Origin: Bacillota bacterium
Lineage (GTDB): Bacteria; Bacillota; Clostridia; Acetivibrionales; DTU013
Direction of reading: 5' to 3'
Length of the DNA stretch: 64,000 bases
Assembly: GCA_023411575.1 (NCBI GenBank)
Contig: JAEYOP010000043.1
Coordinates: 1 to 64,000 of the forward strand
A program made the position numbers and the translations under genes. A model generated the notes under the pieces. It saw only the letters and a list, made by a program, of their open reading frames with translations. It did no database searches and was not told where the DNA came from. Below, in pieces: positions 33,063-41,547 of the stretch (position 1 is its first letter; each line of letters begins with the position of its first letter).

Positions 33063-33350
33063 ATGAAGTTGATCATTGCAATCGTTCATGACGAGGACAG
33101 CACCAGGATAACGGACGAACTGAACAAACAGGGCTTCAGCGTGACGAAGCTCTGCTCTTCGGGCGGATTTCTCCGGGTCGGGAATACGACCCTGATGACC
33201 GGTACGGACGATGACCGGGTAAATTCCGTTATCGATATCATATTACTCAATTCGGAGGCGAGGGAACACAGCGGCGGCAAAGCGCGCAAGGTCGTAGCCT
33301 CCGGGGCAACGATATTTGTATCCAACGTCGAGCAGTTCGAAAAATTTTAA
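33063..33350 (+). CDS. darA: DarA/PstA-type c-di-AMP receptor (PII-like)
   Basis: 95 aa: MKLIIAIVHDEDSTRITDEL, then KLCSSGGFLRVGNTTLMTGT, DDRVNSVIDIIL and the end GATIFVSNVEQFEKF. The sequence follows B. subtilis DarA (YaaQ) almost motif by motif, including the GFLR-GNTT loop that binds c-di-AMP. It is about 14 residues shorter than DarA, with the middle B-loop reduced (SEAREHSGGKARKVVASG). DarA is a trimeric signal protein whose targets are little known. Its presence in an operon under a c-di-AMP riboswitch suggests feedback. A copy of the dispersed repeat starts right after its stop. Confidence 0.93.
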   Translation: MKLIIAIVHDEDSTRITDELNKQGFSVTKLCSSGGFLRVGNTTLMTGTDDDRVNSVIDIILLNSEAREHSGGKARKVVASGATIFVSNVEQFEKF

Positions 33351-33430
33351 GGGATCACCGAATCCTAAAAACGAATTCTTGGGCGGAAAATAACCGCTCC
33401 AGAACCGGAATTTGGTATTCGGTCATTCCT
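33351..33430. repeat. Dispersed repeat, copy 2
   Basis: GGGATCACCGAATCCTAAAA at the left end and ATTCGGTCATTCC at the right end form imperfect terminal inverted repeats around about 50 bp that hold CGAATTCTTGGGCGGA. It matches the hairpin after DctP at its ends and the 62077 copy in its left half. It begins at the base after the darA stop. Confidence 0.6.
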
Positions 33431-33451
33431 GAAGGATGGAAGGCGGTAACT

Positions 33452-34825
33452 GTGCTAAAGAGAATACCTTTTTTAGGGATCGTATGTTTGCTGATTCTTC
33501 AGCTATTACCGTGTGCGGCGTATTCCGAATCCGCCTCCGCCAGCGCCGCCAATGCGCCTGCGGTCAAATCCTCTTCCGTGGTTTTGATGGACCGTAAATC
33601 CGGCAAGGTCCTGTATGAAAAGAACATGAGGGACCGGCGCCATCCGGCCAGTCTGACCAAAATACTCACTTCGCTGCTGATCCTGGAAAACATGGATTCC
33701 AACGAAGCCATCACCGTCGGGGACGAAATCGACGCCCTTGAAAAGGATTCCAGCAAAGCAGGCTTTAAAAAGGGACAAAAGGTCACGGCCCACGAACTGG
33801 TGTGGGCTTTGATGCTGCCCTCCGGCAATGACGCCGCTTATACGGCGGCAGTCCATATCGCCCGCAAGAAAACCGGGGACGCCTCCATGAGCGTCAAGGA
33901 CGCCGCCAGCTATTTTACGGAAATGATGAATACCCGGGCCAAACAAATCGGCGCTGCCGACTCCCACTTTGCCAACCCGGACGGATACCCGAATCCGGAC
34001 CATTACAGCACCGCCTACGACATGGCGCTGATATCGAAGGAAGCGCTTAAAAACAGCTTCTTCGGTGAAGTTGCCCATACCTATACTTATGTCAAGGACC
34101 AGTCCGCCAAGTCCCAGACGGTCACGCCGGACAAGGATACGAAAAATGTCTGGTTCAACAAGAACCTCCTGCTCAACCCGAAGAGCAATTATTTTTACCA
34201 GTATGCAACCGGCATAAAAACCGGATATACCCTGAAGGCGGGATATTGTCTGGCCGCATCGGCGGCTAAGGACGACCTGGACCTAATTTCCGTCCTGCTC
34301 AACGCGGATTCGGAAGAAACGCGGTGCCTGGAGTCAAAGGCTTTGTTCGAGTACGGATTTTCCAATTACCATTACCGGACGGTCCTGGTGAAAGGAAACG
34401 TGGTCTGCAATGTGAACGTGGTCCGGAAGTATTTCGGGGACTCCGCCAACATCAACCTATTGGCGGACGCCGACTATACGGCCCTGCTGTCGGACGAGGA
34501 ATACGCCGCCCTGGAAAAGAGCTATCTCTGGGATAGCAAACTGGTATCGCCGGATAAAAATAAAATTGCGGAAGTCAACTTTGTCGGACCCATCAGCCGC
34601 GGACAGAATATGGGGAAGGTAAGATACACCTTGAATGGCGCCGTGCTGGCCGAAGCCGATTTGCTGGCCTCCGGCGACGCTCTGAAAGGAGATTTTACCG
34701 ATTCTGTCGTGAAGGCGTATGATAAAGTCCAGGAAATGAAATTCCTTCTCCTGGGCATAGTGCTGTTCCTTATCCTATTGGTCGCAGTCTTTCTGGTAAT
34801 GAAAAAAAGAAGACAACGGGAATAA
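33452..34825 (+). CDS. dacF: D-alanyl-D-alanine carboxypeptidase, DacF/PBP5 type
   Basis: 457 aa. Signal peptide (FLGIVCLLILQLLPCAAYSE) then the peptidase S11 fold: Ser67-x-x-Lys70 in HPASLTKILTS, Ser124-Gly-Asn126 in LPSGNDAAYTA and Lys256-Thr-Gly258 in GIKTGYTLKAG. A PBP5-C-like domain and a C-terminal membrane helix (FLLLGIVLFLILLVAVFLVM) with RRQRE follow. It removes the terminal D-Ala of muropeptides and so limits cross-linking. Likely part of the riboswitch operon with dapB and darA. The last 186 nt plus 20 nt downstream are repeated at 37696-37901 beyond an inserted gene. Confidence 0.95.
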   Translation: MLKRIPFLGIVCLLILQLLPCAAYSESASASAANAPAVKSSSVVLMDRKSGKVLYEKNMRDRRHPASLTKILTSLLILENMDSNEAITVGDEIDALEKDSSKAGFKKGQKVTAHELVWALMLPSGNDAAYTAAVHIARKKTGDASMSVKDAASYFTEMMNTRAKQIGAADSHFANPDGYPNPDHYSTAYDMALISKEALKNSFFGEVAHTYTYVKDQSAKSQTVTPDKDTKNVWFNKNLLLNPKSNYFYQYATGIKTGYTLKAGYCLAASAAKDDLDLISVLLNADSEETRCLESKALFEYGFSNYHYRTVLVKGNVVCNVNVVRKYFGDSANINLLADADYTALLSDEEYAALEKSYLWDSKLVSPDKNKIAEVNFVGPISRGQNMGKVRYTLNGAVLAEADLLASGDALKGDFTDSVVKAYDKVQEMKFLLLGIVLFLILLVAVFLVMKKRRQRE

Positions 34826-34843
34826 TCCGGCCGGTAGCATGCC
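34638..34843 (+). repeat. 206-bp direct repeat, copy A (dacF 3' end)
   Basis: Matches 37696-37901 at a constant offset of 3058 bp with ten substitutions. Nine fall in coding sequence and all nine are synonymous by my codon-by-codon reading; one lies after the stop. This copy ends the intact dacF gene. Confidence 0.92.
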
Positions 34844-34875
34844 TATGCCGGAGGATTGAACAGGAAAAGAAAAAG

Positions 34876-34928
34876 AAACGGGAACAGGCGACGCGTCATT
34901 GCTGATGATGCCCCGCCTGTTCCCGTTT
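34876..34928. repeat. 15-bp inverted repeat downstream of dacF
   Basis: AAACGGGAACAGGCG (34876-34890) and CGCCTGTTCCCGTTT (34914-34928) are exact complements around a 23-nt loop. There is no T-run on the plus strand. It could be an mRNA-end hairpin or a mark of the inserted segment. Confidence 0.6.
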
Positions 34929-34994
34929 CAACCAGCCGCTTCATGGCGTCCTTCGCCCAGGAAGCGATCCGATCCGCGTTCGTGAGGCCGGATA

Positions 34995-35030
34995 GCCGAA
35001 TTGAAATTCAATTGAAATCGGCCTTTTTTT
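34995..35030 (+). terminator. Terminator upstream of the R-M gene
   Basis: GCCGA-TT pairs with AA-TCGGC across an AT-rich, partly self-pairing loop, followed by CTTTTTTTG. It separates the dacF operon from the R-M gene. Confidence 0.65.
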
Positions 35031-35117
35031 GTGCTAGTCTTTAGCAAAAGAGAAAAATATTATTTATTTTTAGCAGGATTATTATAGGGTCGCATAGAAT
35101 TATACCGTAGCCGCTAT

Positions 35118-35131
35118 CGAACAAATGTTCC
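35118..35131 (+). promoter_or_regulatory. LexA-type SOS box upstream of the R-M gene
   Basis: CGAACAAATGTTCC matches the Gram-positive LexA consensus CGAAC-N4-GTTCG at all core positions except the last base. It lies 37 nt before the R-M start codon. The GAAC-N4-GTTC core is exactly symmetric. Confidence 0.6.
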
Positions 35132-35167
35132 GATTGGCATTCTACTTTGTTTTGAAGGGGATTTGTA

Positions 35168-37684
35168 ATGAAACTTGACAGGAATGCAATCTTTGAAGAG
35201 CTTTTTAATTTAGCTCCAAATTTATATTCGGAAGATGATTGCGCAGAGAATATCGTTATTCCCTTGTTGCTTCGCTTAGGGTATAACCGGACCCAAATAC
35301 AAAGAAAGGTTTCCATCTTAAACAAAGAAGGAAAAAAATTTAAAAAGCAGGCCGACATAGTAATTTATATAAATGAAACCCCGGCAATTGTCATAGAGAC
35401 AAAAAGGCTTCAGCATAGGCTGCGTGGCGAGGATGCCAACCAGGCTTTGTCGTATGCCCAATTATTGGATCCGCCGGCGCCAATTGCAATTTTAACGAAC
35501 GGAAGGCATTGGGAAGTCTACAAATTGCTTGACGACAGCATAGGTGGATTAGAAGAGATTCCGGAACCAACGGATTTATTATCGGTCGTTTCTTCTTTCA
35601 GAGGCTACCCTGTGGAACCTGGCAGAAGAGAAGCGGCGGAGCGCCTGTTACTGACCCTGGAGAACAAAAACAAACTTATGGATGCTTTTGAAAGATGTCG
35701 TCAGATCCTTGCGAAAGAGGGATTAATCGCTGAATCGGCATTTGATGAGCTAACAAAGATTCTTGTATGTAAGTTTAATGAAGAAAAGCGTTTTGCAGAA
35801 GGACTTGGCGCATACCGATTTTCATCGAGATGGCTATTGGGAACCGGACCTCTTGCAGGCCTTTATGAGATGTTCGCTGACGCTAAGACAAAATTCAACG
35901 TTTTTCCTTCCAACACACAAATTCAAATAAGAAATAACGAAACGGCGAAAGACATTGTTGAAACGCTTGAGGGGTTTGGCTTTTACGGATATAAAACGCC
36001 TGTCGGACTGGCTGGCGCAGGCGGTGATATAGTAGGATCGGTTTACGAGACATTTCTGGTCGGGACGCTTAGGGGTGACTTGGGACAGTACCTGACCCCC
36101 AGGCAGCTAGTGGACTTCATGGTGGAAATTGCGGATATCCAGATTGGAGAAAGGGTGCTGGATCTTACTTGTGGCAGCGGAGGCTTTGTAATCAGGGCTT
36201 TCTCAGAAGTTAGAAAAAAAATTAAGGCCCTAAAGATTGACAGTGAGCATAAAGAAAGCTTAATAAAGGACCTGGTGACAAATCATCTGTGGGGAGTAGA
36301 CATAAATCCAAGGCTGGCAACCCTATGCCGCATCAACATGATTTTGCATGGAGATGGCTACGAGCATATTTATACTGGCGACGCAATAAGGGATGATATT
36401 CTCCAAAACTCGAACGGAAGGCTGGTTGATTTAAAAGCCGTCGAACGCGGCGAATTGCCGAAATTCGATGTGATACTCATGAATCCTCCGTTCAACCTGC
36501 CGTATGAAGACGGAAATGTTTTAAATCGTTATGAATTGGGACGCGGGAAATCTGCTCAAGGCTCTGATTATTTATTATTGGAAAGGGCTCTAAAAGTCTT
36601 AAAAGAGAACTCGGGGCGCCTATTAATAATTATGCCCCATGGAGTTGCCAGCGGCGTGTCGGAAAAGGAAATACGGGATTTTATTAAGGGCAAAGCCAGG
36701 ATAAAGGGATGTATAAGCTTGCCCGTCGGCGGATTTAAACCTTTTGGCGGTTCAAATGCACGAACCTGCATTTTAATTTTAACGAAAGAAGAAAAAGAAA
36801 ACAAAAAAAGGTTTTTAGCCCAAGCAGAGCAATTAGGATATGATATTACGACAAAAGTTTATCGGGAAATCGAAACGAATGACTTATTGGAAATATCGGA
36901 CCATTATTCTGCTTTAAAGGGAGCCGGGATGGCAACAGGGCTTCTAAAGGATACGCCCTTGGTCCTTACCATAGAGGAAGACGCCGCAAATTCAATCGAG
37001 ACGATTGACGCCGGGGCTGCATATACTTCGCTTCTGCATTCATTAGGCGGTACATTTGAAGAAAAGAGATTAGGAGATTATGTAGATGTAATAGCTAAAT
37101 CTATTACACCCTCCGGACAAAAATATAATAGTCAAATTTTTGAGTATGTTGATCTAAGGGAAGTTGATGAGATTTATGGCAGTATTTTAAAAACAAGAGT
37201 TTTGAAAGGGAGTGAAATAGGAAGCAGTAAGAATCGATTCCAGAAATGGGATATCTTATTTGCTAAAATAATGCCCAGTTTGGCGAACAAGAAAGTTGCG
37301 CTAGTGGCACAGGATGTCACTAACGCAGTTGCGTCTACAGAATTTTTGGTTTTAAGGAAAAAACCAAACGCGGATATTAATCTATATTATTTATTTAGAG
37401 CATTGCGCTCTGACCATTTTACACGGCAGGCTGTCGCAAATGTTACCGGCGATACCGGCCGCCAGAGAATAACTCCGGCAAAGCTACTCGATTTCAAAAT
37501 AATAGTACCGCCAAAGGAACTTCAAGATAAAATCGGAATAGAAGTGGAAAAAGAATTTACCTTGCGCACTCTCGCCTGTGAACAGGCAAAGCTGGTGGAG
37601 GACGAAGCAGCTGCAATTTTAGGACGCTCAACGCTTCGAACCGAAAAGCTGGCTTCAAATGCCACAAAGAGAATAAAAAAATAA
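35168..37684 (+). CDS. Single-chain restriction-modification enzyme: nuclease, N6-adenine methylase and specificity domains
   Basis: 838 aa. Residues 1-160 resemble the HsdR N-terminal nuclease: Asp63 in KKQADIVIYI with Glu77 and Lys79 in VIETKRL make a PD-(D/E)XK site. Residues about 260-600 are an HsdM-type methylase: VLDLTCGSGGF (residues 330-340, SAM binding) and NPPF (439-442, catalytic). From about 620 a single HsdS-like target-recognition half follows (GDYVDVIAKSITPSGQKYN, then WDILFAKIMPSLANKK and a helical tail). R, M and S in one chain resembles type IIG enzymes. Only one TRD half suggests a short or asymmetric site or dimer action. The gene is more AT-rich than its neighbours and is flanked by a duplicated dacF end. 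Confidence 0.87.
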   Translation: MKLDRNAIFEELFNLAPNLYSEDDCAENIVIPLLLRLGYNRTQIQRKVSILNKEGKKFKKQADIVIYINETPAIVIETKRLQHRLRGEDANQALSYAQLLDPPAPIAILTNGRHWEVYKLLDDSIGGLEEIPEPTDLLSVVSSFRGYPVEPGRREAAERLLLTLENKNKLMDAFERCRQILAKEGLIAESAFDELTKILVCKFNEEKRFAEGLGAYRFSSRWLLGTGPLAGLYEMFADAKTKFNVFPSNTQIQIRNNETAKDIVETLEGFGFYGYKTPVGLAGAGGDIVGSVYETFLVGTLRGDLGQYLTPRQLVDFMVEIADIQIGERVLDLTCGSGGFVIRAFSEVRKKIKALKIDSEHKESLIKDLVTNHLWGVDINPRLATLCRINMILHGDGYEHIYTGDAIRDDILQNSNGRLVDLKAVERGELPKFDVILMNPPFNLPYEDGNVLNRYELGRGKSAQGSDYLLLERALKVLKENSGRLLIIMPHGVASGVSEKEIRDFIKGKARIKGCISLPVGGFKPFGGSNARTCILILTKEEKENKKRFLAQAEQLGYDITTKVYREIETNDLLEISDHYSALKGAGMATGLLKDTPLVLTIEEDAANSIETIDAGAAYTSLLHSLGGTFEEKRLGDYVDVIAKSITPSGQKYNSQIFEYVDLREVDEIYGSILKTRVLKGSEIGSSKNRFQKWDILFAKIMPSLANKKVALVAQDVTNAVASTEFLVLRKKPNADINLYYLFRALRSDHFTRQAVANVTGDTGRQRITPAKLLDFKIIVPPKELQDKIGIEVEKEFTLRTLACEQAKLVEDEAAAILGRSTLRTEKLASNATKRIKK

Positions 37685-37695
37685 AGCAATGCTCC

Positions 37696-37901
37696 GCGCC
37701 GTGCTGGCCGAAGCCGATTTACTGGCCTCCGGCGATGCCCTGAAAGGAGACTTCACCGATTCTGTCGTAAAAGCGTATGATAAAGTCCAGGAAATGAAAT
37801 TCCTTCTCCTGGGCATAGTGCTATTCCTCATCCTATTGGTCGCAGTCTTTCTGGTAATGAAAAAAAGAAGACAACGGGAATAATCCGGCCGGTAGCACGC
37901 C
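37696..37901 (+). pseudogene. dacF 3'-end duplicate (repeat copy B)
   Basis: Encodes only the last 60 or so residues of DacF, with its membrane helix, stop codon and 20 nt downstream. A short open frame starts at an ATG at 37689 outside the repeat, but there is no signal peptide or catalytic domain. Differences from copy A in the coding part are all synonymous, so it diverged while part of an intact gene. The sequence after it holds what looks like the native dacF terminator. Confidence 0.9.
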
Positions 37902-37907
37902 CAATAT

Positions 37908-37940
37908 CCCTCGTCTCTATAGCGGAGACGGGGGTTTTTT
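37908..37940 (+). terminator. Terminator after dacF copy B
   Basis: CCCTCGTCTC pairs with GAGACGGGGG (one G-U) around TATAGCG, followed by TTTTTT. Probably the original dacF operon terminator. Confidence 0.8.
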
Positions 37941-38080
37941 ATCGGCAGCGACCGTACAAAATAGTCACAAGAAAAGATTTTATATGTGCAGAAAATTATG
38001 GTAGACTAAGAAACGATAATCCTTTACGAAGGTTGCTGCACTTATAATGAAAATAGACTTCATAGAGAGGGAAAACAAAT

Positions 38081-41000
38081 ATGCCGGAAAAATTCAAATA
38101 TCAACCTCCAAAGAACGGATACCCCGAATGGAACAACAATCCGGAGATCTATCAATTGAACCGGATGGAGGCCCATGCGGCCCTGATGCCGTATGACACA
38201 GTGGAGGAAGCCCTTAGAGGGGACAAGGATGCGTCGCCGTATACGGTTTCATTGAATGGCGACTGGAAGTTTCACTTTTCAGAGAATCCCGAAAAAAGAA
38301 TCAAGAATTTCTACGAAACGGATTATGACTGCAGCGGATGGGATACTATCGCCGTGCCAGGCAACTGGCAGCTTCAGGGATATGATTATCCTCAGTACAC
38401 CAATGTAAAATATCCCTGGGACGGGAAGGAAGACATTAAACCGCCTTTTGCCCCGGTGGAATACAACCCGGTGGGGTCGTATGCAAGAACCTTTTCCCTT
38501 CCGGAGGGATGGAAGGGACAGCCCGTCTACCTCAGCTTCCAGGGCGTGGAATCCGCGTTCTACGTATGGGTGAACGGAGAGCTGGCAGGATACAGTGAAG
38601 ACACCTTTACCCCTGCCGAGTTTGATATCACGCCGTACCTTGCCGCGGGGGAAAACAAGCTTGCGGTTGAGGTATACCGGTGGAGCGATGCCAGCTGGCT
38701 GGAGGACCAGGATTTCTGGAGGCTGAGCGGAATCTTCCGGGACGTATACCTCTATTCCACCCCCGACCTGCATATTTACGATTTCTTTGTTACCACGGAA
38801 CTGGATGAAAAGATGGAAAATGCGGAATTGAAAATAAAAGCCAAGCTGACGAATTACTTTGAAAAGAAAACCGGCCGTCTGGCCGTGGAAGCGCTGCTTT
38901 ACGATGCGGGTGGGGCGCAGGTATTCGACAGGCCGGCGGCAGCGGAGGCGTGCCTTGACAACACGGGCGTATATTCGGCCGAGCTGGCGAAACGGGTTAA
39001 GAAGCCGCTGAAATGGAGCGCCGAGCATCCCAACCTGTACACCCTTGTGCTCTGCCTGAAGGATGAAAAAGGGAAGCTGATTGAAACGGAGAGCTGTAAG
39101 GTGGGCTTCCGGAAATTTGAAATCAAGGGCGGCTTGCTGAAGCTCAATAACGAGCGAATCGTTTTCAAGGGCGTCAACCGGCATGAGTTCAGCTGCGACA
39201 AGGGAAGGGCGATCGGAAAGGAAGAGATGCTGAAGGACATTCTCCTTATGAAGCAGCATAATATCAACGCGGTGCGTACCTCGCATTATCCCAATCACCC
39301 GTATTGGTATGAACTCTGCGACGAGTACGGCATCTACCTGATCGATGAAACCAACCTGGAGACCCACGGCACATGGGGTTACCTGCAGCATGGCAAGGAG
39401 GCGGACGGCAACGTGCCCGGCAGCAAGCCGGAGTGGACGGGCGCCGTTATCGACCGGGCCAATTCGATGCTGCAAAGGGACAAGAATCATCCTTCGGTAT
39501 TGATCTGGTCCCTTGGAAATGAGTCTTACGGCGGAGAAAACTTTGTGAAAATGCATGACTTTTTCCGGGAGAAGGACCCGGCGAGAATCGTGCATTATGA
39601 GGGCGTCTTCCACCACAGGGTGTCCGAAGCGGCTTCCGATGTGGAAAGCCAGATGTATGCAAAGGTCGAGGCACTGGAGCAGTACGCCCTCCTGCAGTAT
39701 GAGAAGCCTTTCATCCTGTGCGAATACAGCCATGCCATGGGGAATTCCTGCGGAAATCTGTACAAGTACTGCGAGCTGTTCGATAAGTATCCCAAGCTTC
39801 AGGGCGGCTTTATCTGGGATTGGATTGACCAGGCGATCCGGACAAAAACATCGGAGGGAGCGGAATACCTGGCATACGGCGGAGATTTCGGCGACACGCC
39901 CAATGATGGGAATTTCTGCGGGAACGGCCTGATTTTTGCCGACAGGACCCTTTCGCCCAAGCTGTTTGAAGTGAAAAAATGCTACCAGAATGTAAAGATA
40001 TCGGCGGATGAACTGAACGCAGGGAAGCTCAGGGTCGCAAATAAGAACCTGTTCACGGACCTGAGCGAATACCGGATGGCCTGGGAGCTCTCCAGGAACG
40101 GGGAAACGGTCTCGGAAGGGACCGGAATTCTGGAGGTCGGACCCGGTTCGGAGGAGCTTGTCTCATTGCCCTGTCCGATGCCGGAAAAATGCAGTGAAGG
40201 GGAAGAATACTGGCTGACCATTAAGCTGTTGCTGAAGGAAGACGCGAAATGGGCGAAAAAAGACCATGAAGTAGCCTTTGAACAGGTTAAACTGCCTGTA
40301 CCCGTAGCCGTTTGCTGCAAGCAGGAATCGGAAACCAACACGGCTTCACTCACCGTGGAGGAGAGCGAAGAGGCAATCGAAATTAGCGGACAGGACTTTG
40401 TGGTCCGGTTCCGGAAGGATTCGGGCGATCTCGTCTCGTACGTGCATAAAGGGGTTGAGCTCTTGAAGGCGCCTCCTGCGCCGAATTTCTGGAGGGCCTA
40501 TACCGATAACGACAGGGGAAACGGCATGAATCTCAGGTGCGCTACGTGGAGAGAGGCAGGGAAAAACAGAAAACTCCTGTACCTACACCTGGATAAGCTT
40601 AATGGCAGAATAAGTATAGAAGCGGAATATATGCTCCCGACATCGATACCTTCCATATGCAGGGTTTGTTATACGGTTCTGGCGGACGGGCAGATTCAGG
40701 TAAGGGAAGAATTGACGCCGGGAGAAGGACTGCCGGAAATCCCGGAATTCGGAATGCTGTTTATTCTGGACAAGGACTTTGACCAGATGAAATGGTACGG
40801 GAAGGGTCCCCATGAAAATTACTGGGACAGGGCCACTGGAGCAAAGCTCGGTATCCATGAAGGAAGGGTCCGGGAGCAGCTGGTGCCTTATCTCAGACCA
40901 CAGGAGTGCGGCAACAGGACGGAGGTCAGATGGATGACGCTTGCCGGCCGGGACGGGATCGGACTGAAGGTAAGCGGAATACCCGTCGTTGAGGCGAATG

Positions 41001-41200
41001 CGCTGCCCTATACGCCGGAGGAACTGGAGAGCAGCGATCACGCATACAAGCTTCCGAAAAGCGAGAAGGTCGCTTTGAGAATCAATTATAAACAGATGGG
41101 GGTTGGCGGGGATGATTCCTGGGGCGCAAAAACCCATCCCGAGTTTACGCTTTTTGCAAACCGAAGCTATTCCCATAGCTTTATCTTGAAAGGGATTTGA
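38081..41200 (+). CDS. lacZ: Beta-galactosidase, GH2 (LacZ type)
   Basis: 1039 aa, full length for LacZ. Jelly-roll sugar-binding domain (WQLQGYDYPQYTNVKYPWDG), Ig-like domain, TIM barrel with acid/base Glu481 in WSLGNESYGGENF and nucleophile Glu548 in FILCEYSHAMGNS, then the Bgal_small_N domain (FWRAYTDNDRGNGM, WYGKGPHENYWDR). GH2 LacZ hydrolyses terminal beta-galactosides such as lactose or plant galactans. No signal peptide, so it acts in the cytoplasm on imported oligosaccharides. ATG 38081 has GAGGGAAAA upstream. It heads a galactoside locus with a GH27 enzyme and a sugar ABC importer. Confidence 0.95.
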   Translation: MPEKFKYQPPKNGYPEWNNNPEIYQLNRMEAHAALMPYDTVEEALRGDKDASPYTVSLNGDWKFHFSENPEKRIKNFYETDYDCSGWDTIAVPGNWQLQGYDYPQYTNVKYPWDGKEDIKPPFAPVEYNPVGSYARTFSLPEGWKGQPVYLSFQGVESAFYVWVNGELAGYSEDTFTPAEFDITPYLAAGENKLAVEVYRWSDASWLEDQDFWRLSGIFRDVYLYSTPDLHIYDFFVTTELDEKMENAELKIKAKLTNYFEKKTGRLAVEALLYDAGGAQVFDRPAAAEACLDNTGVYSAELAKRVKKPLKWSAEHPNLYTLVLCLKDEKGKLIETESCKVGFRKFEIKGGLLKLNNERIVFKGVNRHEFSCDKGRAIGKEEMLKDILLMKQHNINAVRTSHYPNHPYWYELCDEYGIYLIDETNLETHGTWGYLQHGKEADGNVPGSKPEWTGAVIDRANSMLQRDKNHPSVLIWSLGNESYGGENFVKMHDFFREKDPARIVHYEGVFHHRVSEAASDVESQMYAKVEALEQYALLQYEKPFILCEYSHAMGNSCGNLYKYCELFDKYPKLQGGFIWDWIDQAIRTKTSEGAEYLAYGGDFGDTPNDGNFCGNGLIFADRTLSPKLFEVKKCYQNVKISADELNAGKLRVANKNLFTDLSEYRMAWELSRNGETVSEGTGILEVGPGSEELVSLPCPMPEKCSEGEEYWLTIKLLLKEDAKWAKKDHEVAFEQVKLPVPVAVCCKQESETNTASLTVEESEEAIEISGQDFVVRFRKDSGDLVSYVHKGVELLKAPPAPNFWRAYTDNDRGNGMNLRCATWREAGKNRKLLYLHLDKLNGRISIEAEYMLPTSIPSICRVCYTVLADGQIQVREELTPGEGLPEIPEFGMLFILDKDFDQMKWYGKGPHENYWDRATGAKLGIHEGRVREQLVPYLRPQECGNRTEVRWMTLAGRDGIGLKVSGIPVVEANALPYTPEELESSDHAYKLPKSEKVALRINYKQMGVGGDDSWGAKTHPEFTLFANRSYSHSFILKGI

Positions 41201-41278
41201 AACAGTCGCGGAGGCCGGAGCGCCTTATTCTGTGGTATAATAAAGCATGGGCGGTTTGCTGCGACGAGGAGGATGAGA

Positions 41279-41488
41279 ATGACGAATGAGATCATTTTTT
41301 TAATAGAGGAATCGGCAGAAGGCGGGTATGAGGCTCGTGCCATAGGTCACTCCATATTTACCGAAGGAGAGACCTACGATGAGGTTAAAGCAAGTATAAA
41401 AGAAGCGATCAAGTGCCATTTCGAAGAAGGAGATGCTCCACACCTTATTCGTTTACATTTCGTAAAGGATGAGGTGCTGGCAATATGA
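41279..41488 (+). CDS. hicB: HicB-family antitoxin
   Basis: 69 aa: EIIFLIEESAEGGYEARAIG, then SIFTEGETYDEVKASIKEAI and VKDEVLAI, the HicB beta-alpha-beta-beta fold that neutralises HicA. ATG 41279 is preferred to ATG 41273 because AGGAGG ends directly at 41272, leaving 6 nt to the second ATG. It lacks an extra DNA-binding domain. Overlaps the start of a broken hicA by 4 nt (ATGA). The functional toxin seems lost, so this is an orphan antitoxin. Confidence 0.82.
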   Translation: MTNEIIFLIEESAEGGYEARAIGHSIFTEGETYDEVKASIKEAIKCHFEEGDAPHLIRLHFVKDEVLAI

Positions 41489-41547
41489 GAATTCCAAGGG
41501 ATGTCGGCGGTTCCGAATTGGTTGCAGCGCTGTCGAAGCTGGGGTAA
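41485..41547 (+). pseudogene. hicA: Truncated hicA toxin
   Basis: ATG at 41485 overlaps the hicB stop. The 20 codons read MRIPRDVGGSELVAALSKLG then TAA; this is the recognisable N-terminus of HicA, which is normally about 60-80 residues and continues with a Tyr and the RQxGSH active-site motif. A frame change at the stop gives IITRES before ending again, so any remaining homology is short. The catalytic His region is absent, so no active RNase can be made. Confidence 0.8.

Larger units (their letters stand above)
34826..35167. other. Gap between dacF and the R-M gene
   Basis: No gene is seen. It holds a 15-bp inverted repeat (34876-34890 and 34914-34928), a terminator at 34995-35030 and a LexA-like box at 35118-35131, each listed separately. 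Confidence 0.7.

Noticed and set aside
37689..37883. A 64-codon open frame with a membrane helix as a small gene
   Set aside because: From 37696 it is the duplicated dacF 3' end; the first codons are junction sequence with no ribosome binding site.
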